From positions 16,692,013 through 16,756,012 of the forward strand of contig NC_092577.1 in NCBI RefSeq assembly GCF_037975245.1: a DNA stretch of 64,000 nucleotides, given 5' to 3'. The number at the start of each line of letters is the position of its first letter. Positions within the stretch are counted from its first letter, which is position 1. The stretch is from Apostichopus japonicus. Lineage: Eukaryota; Echinodermata; Holothuroidea; Aspidochirotida; Stichopodidae. A model generated the notes under the pieces. The model was not told the origin of the DNA and searched no databases. It worked only from the letters and a program-made list of their open reading frames with translations. The translations under genes and the position numbers were made by a program. Below are positions 41,208 through 51,687 of this stretch, one piece after another.

Positions 41208-43721
41208 ATGAACCTTGCAATCAGTCTCTATTATTTATTCCACATTGGTTCATCAGTCAGCAACACAACAAATTTACCAATTTATGAATTGCGACCAGAT
41301 AATACTGAAGCATATGTCAATATGCCCAAAACAAGAAAAGCCAGCTACAATAAAAGGAAAGCAACCATCAGGAGAACTGTTCAGAAGATAAGAGCTGAAT
41401 CTGCAAATCCTGAAACAGATCAAACAAATTCAAATGGTGAACTATGTCAACAACATGAAATTGAACTTGTTGCTACCAACAATCGTAGTACCTTTCATTT
41501 CTTCCCAGTAGATGATGATTGGGGAACCTCAGCTATTGAAAAACTGAGTGTTGGGTTCAACTTTCAACAAGCTGATATTATTGGTCGAACTGCGTTCAAT
41601 TGTGCACGAATTTGTAACATTGATGCCAAACCATTGATTGTTAAGAAAATGAAAGGTGATGGCAACTGCTTTTTCAGATGTTTGTCTCATTTGGTAACAC
41701 GAACAGAAGAAAATCAGGAGGTAATGCGACAGTTAGTGGTCCTATCTATCCAACAAAGCCACCTGAATGATACATCAAAAACAGTTCAAGAGTACATAAA
41801 TGTTTCTGGCATAGACAACGCTAATGTGTGGTCAACAGAGGTTGAACTATTGGCTGCTGCTCATCTTTTGCAAACGGACATTTATACATATGCATTGCAG
41901 TGGCTTCGATACCCTTCATGTGGTAATCTTAGTGCAGCAACTGACACCACAAAAAGAGCAATATATCTGAGAAATACAAACAGTGACCACTATGATGTTG
42001 TTCTTGATGTCAGCTGTGGGGACCCATTGCCTGTGCCAAAAAAAACTGAAGAACTTGTTAGAGCTGAAATAGACAGACAGAATCTTTGGCAGGATTTGAA
42101 ATTTGCACACGTTCAACAAGGTGACATGGGTTTGTCATCTGCTTCATCTAGCACCATGCGAATGAGACAGCTTAGAGCATCTAATAAAAGCTACAAAGAG
42201 AGAGAAAGAGTAAAATCATGTCAGAAACAAAGAAAGAACCGTAACAACGAAGCATTCAGGAAACAAGAAACTGAGTTGAACGCAAAGCGCATGAAAATAA
42301 TGAGGTCTAACACAGTATACACCAAGAAAGAACAGAAGAAAAATCTTACTCGCATGAAAACAAATAGAGAAAATGAGACATACAAAAACAAAGAACAGCA
42401 GAACAAACTTCATCGTATGAAAACAACAAGAGCCAATGAGACTTACAAATTGAAAGAACAGCAGAACAATCTTCATCGTATGAAAACAACAAGAGCCAAT
42501 GAGACTTACAAACAGAAAGAACAGCAACAGAATCTCCATAGAATAACAAGAACCAGACAGACCATGCCATTCAAATTGAAAGAAAGGAGGCATAATACCA
42601 TTATAATGCATAACTTAAGAAAAGATGATTCCTATGTGGAGTCTGAGCAACTGGGTAACCAGAAACGTACGCAAACTTTGAGAAAATCTGCATCCTACTC
42701 TGCAAAAGAAGCACAAAATAACAGGATACGCATTCAGAACCTGAGAAAAGACAAACATTTTGTATTACAGGAAAGAGCAAAGAATCTGAAGCACATGAGA
42801 CAGGCTAGAGCAAGTAGCTACCTTTTAGCCAATGAAAGGCATAAGAACAAAGGAAGGATGCAGTCAATCCAGACAAGAAATATATACAAAGAGCATGAAA
42901 GATTAGCAAACATTAAAAGATTGCAACAACTCAGAAGAGGTACACAGTATATTGAGAAAGAGTTGGCTGAGAAATGTGCATCGAGACCAACTCGTAGTAC
43001 AAAGTCATTTCAAGCTCTACAGATCAGATTTTGGCAATCCATTTCAGTTGGACCTCAATTTATCTGCTGCTGTTGTCAACAGTTATGGTACAAAGAAAGT
43101 GTCCTCTCCACTGAACATCTCATATCAACTTGCAAAGAAATGAAATCATGGCTTTCAGGTAATGGAAAGAAATACATATGTAGAACGTGTAACCTTTATG
43201 TTACAAAAGGAAAAACTTCGCCCCTAGGATTAGACAATAACATGTCTCTGCCCGAAGTGCCAGTTGAACTAAAATTACATTCTTTGGAAGAAAGGCTGGT
43301 CGCACTTCGTACTCCATTCATGCAAATGAGAGAATTGCCCAGAGGTCGTCAAATGAGCATCAAAGGAAATGTAGTCAATGTACCAGCTGATGTCTCAACC
43401 ACTGTTAGAACACTGCCCCGTAGACTAGATGATGGACAAACCATCCCAGTCAAGTTTAAGAGAAAGCTTTCTTACAAACACTCAGTAGATTCCCAAAATG
43501 TAACACCAAAGAAAGTGGTTGATGCTGCTAAGTGGCTTGTAACAAATAGTCAGCTATACAGAGATGAAGGTGTAACAGTTCAAGAAACCTGGACAGACTC
43601 ACTCAAAGGAATGAACCATGATTGGGAAGAATTTATAGAAAGTCAAGAAACAGATCTAGACTCACAAAGTACAATGCAGCCTGTAGAAAGTACAGCAGAA
43701 CAAATAAATCTGCAAATTTAA
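41208..43721 (+). pseudogene. Helentron N-terminal part: OTU protease, 21-residue repeats, zinc-rich region
   Basis: 837 codons. The likely start is the ATG of MPKTRKASYNKRK (41322), as residues before it look like read-through of non-coding DNA. OTU domain at residues about 120-265: KKMKGDGNCFFRCLSHL contains the D-G-N-C catalytic Cys (near 153) and NSDHYDVV the catalytic His. Twelve 21-residue repeats follow at residues about 328-580. After these come CCCCQQLWYKES, STCKEMKSW and ICRTCNLYVTKGK (zinc ligands), then LPEVPVELKLHSLEERLVA and LVTNSQLYRDEGV, typical of Helitron proteins. OTU enzymes cleave ubiquitin chains; their use by Helentrons is unknown. The ORF ends at a TAA, and the same frame continues directly after. 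Confidence 0.85.
42190..42960 (+). repeat. Twelve 63-bp (21-residue) repeats inside the Helentron protein
   Basis: Consensus [Y/F]xxKExxxNxxRMxxxRxxxx, for example YKLKEQQNNLHRMKTTRANE. Units 3-5 are nearly identical at DNA level, while outer ones are diverged. Twenty-one residues equal three heptads, so the array probably forms a long, very basic coiled-coil rod, which might bind nucleic acid or spread the OTU and Rep domains. Confidence 0.85.
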
Positions 43722-45112
43722 CCTGATTCTGATGATGAGTGGACAGAAGTGCCAAGTGAAGAAGTTCAAGCAGCTGGCACATTAGATACCATGCTCACTC
43801 CAAACTTTGTAGATAACAACCATGCAACCATGCAAACTAGAAACAAAACTAACCAAAGGGTTCATTACAGCAACATCTGTAAGTGGGAATTGCGACACAC
43901 AGACAGACGATTTGCCAAGTCAGTTCCAAATATATTTTACAAAGCCAAAAAATTGCAGATTAACCAAATTCATCAGAAAGTGACTCTTAGCCTAAGGAAG
44001 AAAAAAATGAAAGGTAAAAAGGTAACTGCACAGGACTTTAAGAATATGGAACAAGTGCAAAACATTCTATCACTTGATGAGGGTTTCAGAGTATTTAGAA
44101 CAATAAGAGGTTCTCCACCTTACTGGGAAAAGGCAAAGAAAGAACTTTTTGCAATGATCAGACAGCTTGGAATTCCAACATGGTTTTTGTCCTTTTCAGC
44201 TGCAGAAACCCGATGGTTACACCTGCTCAGAATTCTTGCCAGAACAGTCTATCACAAGGAACTCTCAGAGCCTGAACTGCTGACTATGACATGGCAAGAA
44301 AAGTCAGATCTAATTCAGAGTGACCCAGTTACCTGTGCAAGACACTTTGATTACATGGTACGTAGATTTCTCACTGATGTGTTGCAAAGCTCATATGATC
44401 CCATTGGTAAAATGATTGATCATTTCTACCGAGTTGAATTTCAGCAGAGGTTCTCCTCATATTCACATGTTAGCATAGATTAAAGATGCCCCAGTGTATG
44501 GTGATGCAACAAACACTGAAGTGGAGCAGTTTGTTGACAAATATGTCACATGCAGCAAACCACCACCAAGTGTTAATCATTCAGTCAACTTGCAATCACA
44601 CAGTCATGCCAAGACATGTAGAAAAAAGAGGCAGGGTGTTTGTCGGTTTGGCTTTCCAATTCCACCAATGCCAAAGACTGATTCTTTCTCCATTAGGAGA
44701 TGTGACAAGTGAAGAAGAAGAACAATTAGTAACACTGTCCAACAAACTAAAAACCTACTTGGATGAACTTAAACTAGCAGGAGATGTAACTACAACATAT
44801 CAAGAGATGCTACAAATCCTTGAAACCACGGAAGAACAGTACATCCGTGCCATCAGGTTCAGTCTAAAAGCAGATAAACTGTTCCTACAAAGGTCTCCAA
44901 GTGAAATACGCATTAATGCCTTCAACAAGGATCTGCTAGAAACTTGGAAAGCCAACATGGACATTCAATATGTTCTAGATCCATATGCCTGTGCTATGTA
45001 CATTGTCTCTTACATCAGTAAGGGCCAAAGAGGTATGAGCAATTTAATGCAACGGGCAACAAGAGAAGCCAGAGAGGGTAACCTTGACATTAAGCAAAGT
45101 GTATCATGTTGA
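43722..45112 (+). pseudogene. Helentron Rep (HUH nuclease) region, multiply broken
   Basis: 43749-44483 carries the Helitron-like N domain (GFRVFRTIRGSPPYWE, IRQLGIPTWFLSFSAAETRW), in frame with the OTU part. The HUH metal site (SPHIHML) is present at 44452-44472 but only one base out of frame, and is followed by TAG. The next pieces are AKTCRKKRQGVCRFGFPIPP (44494-44712) and, after another shift, YVLDPYACAMYIVSYISKGQ (up to 45112), the region that carries the nicking tyrosines. The Rep would cut one strand at the element end and start rolling-circle transposition. With two shifts and a stop here it is inactive. Confidence 0.85.
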
Positions 45113-46934
45113 AATCGGTGCTCAAGAGGCTGTCTATCTAGTTCTTCAAATGTCTCTCAGGAAAGCTTCAAGACAGTTTGTATTCATCAACACTTCACCT
45201 ATTGAAAATCGCACTGTACTGTTGAAACCATTACACTACATTCAACAATTGCCAGATTGTTCAACTGATATTGAGTGTATGGGACTAATAAGAAAGTACG
45301 CTGCCCGTCCAAAGACACTTGAAAGCTACTGTTTAGCTGACTTTGCTGCATGGTTTGAAATTTACACAGACAAGAAAACAACTCATGAAGAACATGAAGA
45401 TGGAAATGAGACTGAAAACAATGAAGATGATCTGGAACTGCAGAAGGAGGATGAAACAAAGTGCTATTATGTTGGACTATTAACCTTCAGGAAAAGAAAA
45501 AAAGCCAAAATCATCAGGTATGTGCGTTTTAATAAGAGCAATGATGTTGAAAACTACTGCAGAGAACAACTGATGCTGTTTTATCCCTGGCGGAAGGAGA
45601 AAGATCTCATGGGCTCATTTGAAAGTTACCTGGACAACTACAACTACTTAGAATCCATCATCAAAGAAAAGGAGGCAGTGTACAATCACAACAGTGACTT
45701 CATTGATGCAGCAATAGACAATCTTGACAATGAAGATGAAGAACATGACCACAACATTGCACCAAATACTGAGCACAGACCAAATAGACAGACAAAAAAA
45801 AAGAACAGGCAATTAAAGGAAAACTTGATCAGACACAAGAGTTATATGACATTGGGCAAGACATTGGTGTAGCTGTGAACAAACCAAACACAGAGGAATT
45901 ACTGAAACCTCGCTTATCTGACGTCGACTATCATTCTGTTGTCAACAGCCTTAATGTAAAACAAAAGGAGTTCTTCTACCATGTACTTCACTGGTTTAAG
46001 ACAAACACAAACTCAATGTACACCTTCTTGACTGGTGGTGCAGGTGTTGGTAAATCACAAGTACTTAAAGCACTCTACAATGCTCTCTTAAGATACTTTT
46101 CAAACTGTGCCTGGTAATAATCCTGATGACACATACATACTTCTGATGGCACCAACTGGTAAAGCAGCCTATGGTATAAAAGGTAGCACAATTCACAGTG
46201 CCTTACAAATACCAGCTAGCCAAGGTTTTCACTACAAAGCCTTAACATCAGACAGACTAAACTCATTGCAAGTCAAGTATGACAGTCTGAAAGTAATATT
46301 CATTGATGAAATCTCCATGGTTGGTAATGGCATGTTGAAGTACATTGACCAAAGGCTACAACAAATAATGGGTACCAAAACAGTGTTTGGAGGTGTCAGC
46401 ATCATTGCTGTTGGTGATCTATTTCAACTGAAGCCTGTATTTGATGGCTGGATATTCAATGATTTAAGTGCTGATTATGGTCCTTTAGCCACAAATTTAT
46501 GGAGAGACAATTTCACAGCATTTGAATTGGATGAAATCATGCGCCAGAAAGATGACAAATTGTTTGCTAAACTGCTGAATAGACTTAGAGAAGGAAACCA
46601 GACAGAGGAAGACCTGAATCTGTTGAGTACTAGAGAAGTCCCTGTAGAAGTCATTCCCCAAAATGCCACTCATTTGTTTCAAACAAATAGTAAGGTCAAC
46701 TTACACAACACTAAAGTGTTTGCCTACTTGAAAAGTTCAAAGGTGAAAATTCCATCCCAAGATGTTGTAACCGGTGATGTTACAAATGCAGTGAAAGAAA
46801 AAATCCTAAAATGCATTCCTCATAACCCACAAAAGACAATGGGTTTAACTCATGAACTGTCTGTTGGAACTGGTCAAAGAGTTGATTTGTGCTTGAATGT
46901 GGCAGTTGATGATGGTTTGATAAATGGTGCCTAA
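45084..46934 (+). pseudogene. Helentron helicase region (PIF1-like), shifted
   Basis: 45084-45872: GAQEAVYLVLQMSLRKASRQ and TDIECMGLIRKYAARPKTLE, the linker after Rep, followed by an acidic stretch. 45875-46117: FLTGGAGVGKSQVL, Walker A. 46107-46934: APTGKAAYGIKGSTIHSAL, VIFIDEISMVG (Walker B), IAVGDLFQLKPV and LDEIMRQKD. The order and spacing are those of SF1B helicases of the PIF1 family that unwind DNA during Helitron transposition. There are shifts at about 45840 and 46110. The TAA at 46932 breaks LINGA from GIVKFIEQ, where the frame otherwise continues. Confidence 0.88.
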
Positions 46935-48086
46935 GGTATTGTCAAATTCATTGAACAAGATCATGATGGTAACACCCTCATTGTATGGGTACAATTTGAT
47001 GACATAAATTCTGGAAAACTGCACAGACATGCCATGAAAGTTCTCTGCAATGCTGACATTTCACCAGGATGGACTCCAATCACAAGAATTGCAAGACAAT
47101 TTAGAATTGGTAGAAACCAGAATGCTGAAATTCTTCGTAAGCAGTTTCCGCTTAGACCAGCTGCAGCCAAAACTGTTCATAGATGTGAAGGTGATACATT
47201 AAATGAAGTAGTAATAGATATGTCTGGAACTAGGTCTCAATGCCACATTCACTATGTTGCTTTAAGCAGAGTGACGTCTTTGAATGGACTTTTCTTGCGC
47301 TGTCTGAACCCATCAAAAATAAATGTTGATATAAATGTTGTGAAAGAAATGATAGAGTTGCGGGCTAGTAGGTCAATGAAAACCTGTGTGCCTACTGTAA
47401 CCCAAGTTAAAAATGCTATGACAATCCTCCATCAAAATGTAAGGTCATTGAAGAAGCACATTGCAGATATCCAAAGTGACATTTCCAGTCATTCAGCAGA
47501 TATTCCTTTGTTTACAGAATGCCATCTTTCAAGGAATATAATTGATAAAGACATACAAATACCAGGATACAAACTATTCAAAAACTTTCCACAGCATGCC
47601 TCTTCAGTGCATTCCCCATATGGCACTGTAGTTTACACCAACACCAATATTGGTATCTCAAAACAGGCAATGCTCAATCTTAATCAAACTGAAATGACCT
47701 TGACAACAATCAACACCTCTTGTTGTGAAATTCAAATTGTTGCAATTTACAGATCCAAAAGTGTACCAATGGATCAGTTCATTCAAGCCCTGACAAATAT
47801 GTTTGCTCATATCGACAAAACACTACCAACTGTGATTACAGGTGACTTCAATGTTGACTTACTGAAGAACAACTCAGACAAACAAAAGCTTCTTACACTT
47901 ATGATTGATACACTGCAACATAGGCAAATAATTGATGTTCCAACAACTGACTACAAATCATGCTTAGACCATATCTATACCAATTTCTCTGCTGCTGTTG
48001 TTGCATGTGGGATTTTAGAAAGTTTCTACAGTGACCACAAAGCAACGTGGGTCACATTTAAGGACATTGTTAACAAAACAAATTGA
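46935..48086 (+). pseudogene. Helentron helicase end and EEP endonuclease
   Basis: Same frame as the upstream part beyond the TAA. The helicase C-terminal motifs are FPLRPAAAKTVHRCEGDTL and HYVALSRVTSLNGLFL. The enzyme normally has KSQG where HRCEG stands here. An endonuclease of the EEP/APE class follows from about 47425: ILHQNVRSLKKHI (Asn), LFTECHLS (Glu), VAIYRSK, VITGDFNVDLL (Asp-x-Asn), CLDHIYTN and FYSDHKATW (Asp-His). All the usual catalytic residues are present. The stop at 48084-48086 fits the end of the polyprotein. This endonuclease is homologous to those of LINEs and marks the Helentron branch. Confidence 0.88.
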
Positions 48087-49460
48087 AGATGTGACTATCA
48101 AACTTCTGACATTGAAGACAATTATTGCAACCTTTTACTATAACATCTTTCCCAAAAATAACAATAGGTTAAAGCAATACCATACAGACAAATTGTAACA
48201 ATTTGATATATTGTGTTTTTCCATTTCAGTATTATTTCAAATGCTTTTCTTCCATCACATAGACCTTGCAATTTATTACATAGAGCATCACCATTGCTGT
48301 AACTCACATTATGATCCTATCATGTTACTGTCTTGTTCGCATACTTTGTTATCAACTTGTTTCTCTCATCAGACATCTTCATCTTGCTTCCCTATGCAGA
48401 CTATACAACACCAAGCCAACCAATTAACAAGTTTTATTGTGTTTTTCATTTGCAGATCAGTGGAACGAGAATCTTCTAGAGTACATTTGTACCTGGTTTC
48501 CTCTAAATCTAAGGAGAAAATTCTTAGACAAATTGTTGACAACAACCACCATATGCCTTGGTTTGCACCTCCTCATTCCTACCGACTTATCTTTAACAGC
48601 ATACTTTGCACAACTTAGGCATGTATCGGCTCGCCAAGGGCAAGGAATAACAACTTGTAAAACAACTGCTGTGATTCACCCTCAAGACGAAGTTTCTTGA
48701 GACCACCTGACACAAGCTGGGGTCACAGAATTTTCATCAAATGTAATGGAAACATTCAACATTCCTGGATTAAAACTTTAACAATTTGATCTTGAAATAA
48801 ACATTTTATCATCAAATCAGTGTCAACATTTTCTTTCAGACTACCAAAATCACTGGAAGCTTAATTCTTTATCTACGAGAGAATTGTGAATTTGCTTTAA
48901 TCACTATTTCTCAAATGGATTATCTTGTGTCTAGTAATGCAGCATTCACAGAAGTCATTCAAAATTTATTGGTAAAGCCAATAGTTCATTGAATGGGAGT
49001 TACATTTGCCAGAATTACCTTGCATTACTCAAGAGAAGGATCTCAGTTGGTCCACTGTGTAGCAGATATCTGTTGTAGCAGATAGCTTTCAATAACTTTA
49101 CTATCGCTTATGTTGTTGGGTATTTGTCCTCAAACATGAAGCTGTTGGAATATTACTTTACTGTAGCTGTAACAGCTTTCTGAATTGAAAAAGTCATGAA
49201 ATGGCAATTTATTTTAATCAAATTATTAGTCTTGATAAAGTAATATAGCATTATATAGAAAATAAAGACTTATCCATAAAATTAGTTTGATAACATTACT
49301 TACATCCTGGTTGCCAGGTGCATTAATAAAAGTTCACACCATTTTAAAAATTTGCATCCCTTAAATCTTTTGCATTTGGTTCACATTTGGTTTCCACCTT
49401 CTCAAACCAAAAATTTAATGCATTTGTCTGAAACACTCAACTTTAATCACCATACTATCT
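48087..49460. other. Non-coding, one weak exon candidate
   Basis: 48456-48700 follows a good acceptor (TTTTTCATTTGCAG) and is open to TGA (QWNENLLEYICTWFPLNLRR, RHVSARQGQG). No domain is recognised and no donor upstream is identified, so coding status is doubtful. The Helentron 3' end must lie somewhere here but was not found. Confidence 0.3.
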
Positions 49461-49752
49461 CAGGGTTCTTATGGGACATTCGAAAAACCTGGAAGGTCAT
49501 GGAAGTTTACTTTTGCATTTTCCAGGCCTTCAAAGTCATGGAAAAGGGTGAAGTTGTCTGACAAGGCATGGAAAGTTATGGATTTGCACAATTGATGTTG
49601 TATGTTATTTCTATCCAGAAATGCTAAGGAGAATGGGTTTTTTACGTCACATTTTTCCTTGAAAATCGAAAGGCACATTTGTTTGGAAAAGTCATGGAAT
49701 GCTTGCTGTAAAAGTCATGGCATGATGGAGGGTAGAAAGTGTAAGAACTCCT
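49461..49752. mobile_element. hAT-type MITE
   Basis: It starts CAGGGTTCTTA and ends TAAGAACTCCT, imperfect terminal inverted repeats of the hAT type. The interior is rich in (G)GTCATGGAA phrases (AACCTGGAAGGTCATGGAA, AAAAGTCATGGAATG), a motif I know from hAT-derived MITEs in many animals. About 292 bp, with no ORF of its own. A matching 8-bp target duplication is not evident, so the ends are diverged or slightly misplaced. Confidence 0.55.
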
Positions 49753-51687
49753 TATCCCTTAAATAGATAGTTCTGTGGGTCTACTTGTGTTAGTGCTAAT
49801 TACATAAAAGTCAGGAAGATTTACCTTCATGGTAGTATATTGTTAAATAACATTGGTAAATTAACAAACCAACCCTAACCAAAATTTATATGTCCACCAC
49901 ATTTTTCTTGGCAAATCAATTATTTGTGACATTTTGGCAGACAAACTGTTTATAGTTATGTGACAAGTAACTGTGTAACAGCTGATAGAGTTTGCGATTG
50001 AAATGGAAAAAAACACAACTTCAGTTTGGAATGCTATTTTAGTCAACTAGAACTAACAGCCCTAGTGTGTGTGCTGTCAGCCTTTTCCTTCTAAAATTTG
50101 AATAACAGGGCAAACTATTTTAACATTTTACATGTTCTACTTCAGTGTGCCAGAGCCCAGATTACATATCTACATACATACATTTTTGGAGGCCAAATTA
50201 CTACTAACATCTTGTAGGTAGTTCATTCACTTACTCCCCCTTTTCCTCATGAATGACTTTATGCATACACGCTCCATTTGCTTCTGTTAACACACTACAG
50301 CACATAACTGATGTAAGATAATTTTCCAGTATTTAATTATATGCTTCTTAACTGTATGTTTGCTAGATTTGTCAAACCTGATCTATTTATGAGCCTCTTC
50401 CTGAAAGGATTTCAATATGTTATCAGAAATTACAGTTGGCTTTTTGAATTATGATAACGCTATCTGTATGTGTTATATATTTCTATGTCATCGCTTTCTA
50501 CATATCCCAAATTGGTGACATCCATAACGAGTTAACCTTAGAAATTCGGGACAAAAACCTTCACGACTTTGACCGACCAATTTAAGTAACTTGCAGTTAA
50601 ACTACGGTTGTAACTGTGATAAACCACCGCAGAACGTTGCATATCCATGACATCCAAGTTCCGTGGTTTTCAGTGTCTCAGAAAAAAAAAGTAGATCTCG
50701 CATGAAAAACAAATTTCGTTCAATATGGCTTCATAAATGCAAACTGTCTTAAAAATATTTCATTGAAAATAAATGCTTTCCATCCAAAATTGTTGTTTAC
50801 TGCTAAATTCATTGTGTGTATGGAATAAATCTAATGAATATGCAGTGTTTCCAAGAAAACCTGAAATCGGATCCGCTGTACATGCAGCTGTAATATTCCT
50901 CTCGCGAGTCGTACCCATCGAGCAGTTGTATTTGGGTTACGTTTGCAATTCCGTACAGTGCTATCAGCTACAGTAGATGCATACAACCGATGTTACACGA
51001 ACTTGAACAGACATATCGACGCTGCCTGAAACAAGGTAAAGGGCTACCTTCTCAATCTCTTGTTTACTTATTTCCAGTCGCCTAATAGGAAAAGCCCTTT
51101 TTGCATTACGATTACATATGTTGATACCTCATTTTTGTCGTTCACTAAAGAGTAACGGTTTGAACAAAAAATTGGCATACCTAACGCTAGCTTTCGCAAA
51201 GGCCTTCCAGTTGCCAACTCCTTAACGCCTTGGTTCTCACAACTTTGTCTAGCCTAAATAAGAAGTTGTAACGTGACGACTCCCTGGTACTAACGTTAGA
51301 AAAAGTAAAAGTTACTGGTTCTAAGCGAGATGCATTAAAAGAGGCAATATAAACTTAATGAAATTTGATAAGTGGACAAAAAATGTATAAAAGAAAGTTT
51401 CATAAAGTACAATCATACTGTATAAAATGGTATTGTGTGTCATAAAATAATATATGAAAATTTATGAAGTCTCAATATCATATACAATTTTATATTTAAT
51501 ATCAAAATTGATAAACGTTTAAAAAAATGTAATTCAAATTTTGCTCTATGTCAAGATATTTTGTATTGTATACACAATAGTGGAAATAGTAGGAAACTTA
51601 TACAAGATCATACCAAGTCCAGAAAAAAGACTTTCTTTCAACGTGGCATATTTTTTAAGACTAATTGCCTCGTATTTTGGCAAACAG
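49753..51687. other. Non-coding; possibly promoter and first exon region of the OB-fold gene
   Basis: No coding unit was supported. CAG directly precedes the ATG at 51688, and the text before it (CGTATTTTGGCAAACAG) could be a splice acceptor, so a 5' untranslated exon may lie here. A TATAAA stretch near 51421 is one of several in AT-rich DNA and is not strong evidence. Confidence 0.3.

Larger units (their letters stand above)
41208..48086 (+). mobile_element. Helentron-type Helitron, decayed
   Basis: A long plus-strand coding region holds, in order, an OTU-type cysteine protease, a 21-residue repeat array, a zinc-rich Helitron N-terminal region, a Rep/HUH domain, a PIF1-like helicase and an EEP endonuclease. 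This order defines the Helentron branch, where an endonuclease is fused after the helicase. There are at least eight lesions: TAA 43719-43721, a shift near 44445, TAG 44476-44478, shifts near 44700, 45095, 45840 and 46110, and TAA 46932-46934. The element ends were not located. The repeat arrays upstream (39912-41080) may belong to it. Confidence 0.88.

Noticed and set aside
42216-42611. Antisense ORFs rich in Phe, Leu and Ser across the Helentron repeats
   Set aside because: They are shadows of the 63-bp repeats in the sense ORF; the repetition VLLFF/GSCCFH mirrors the coding repeat.
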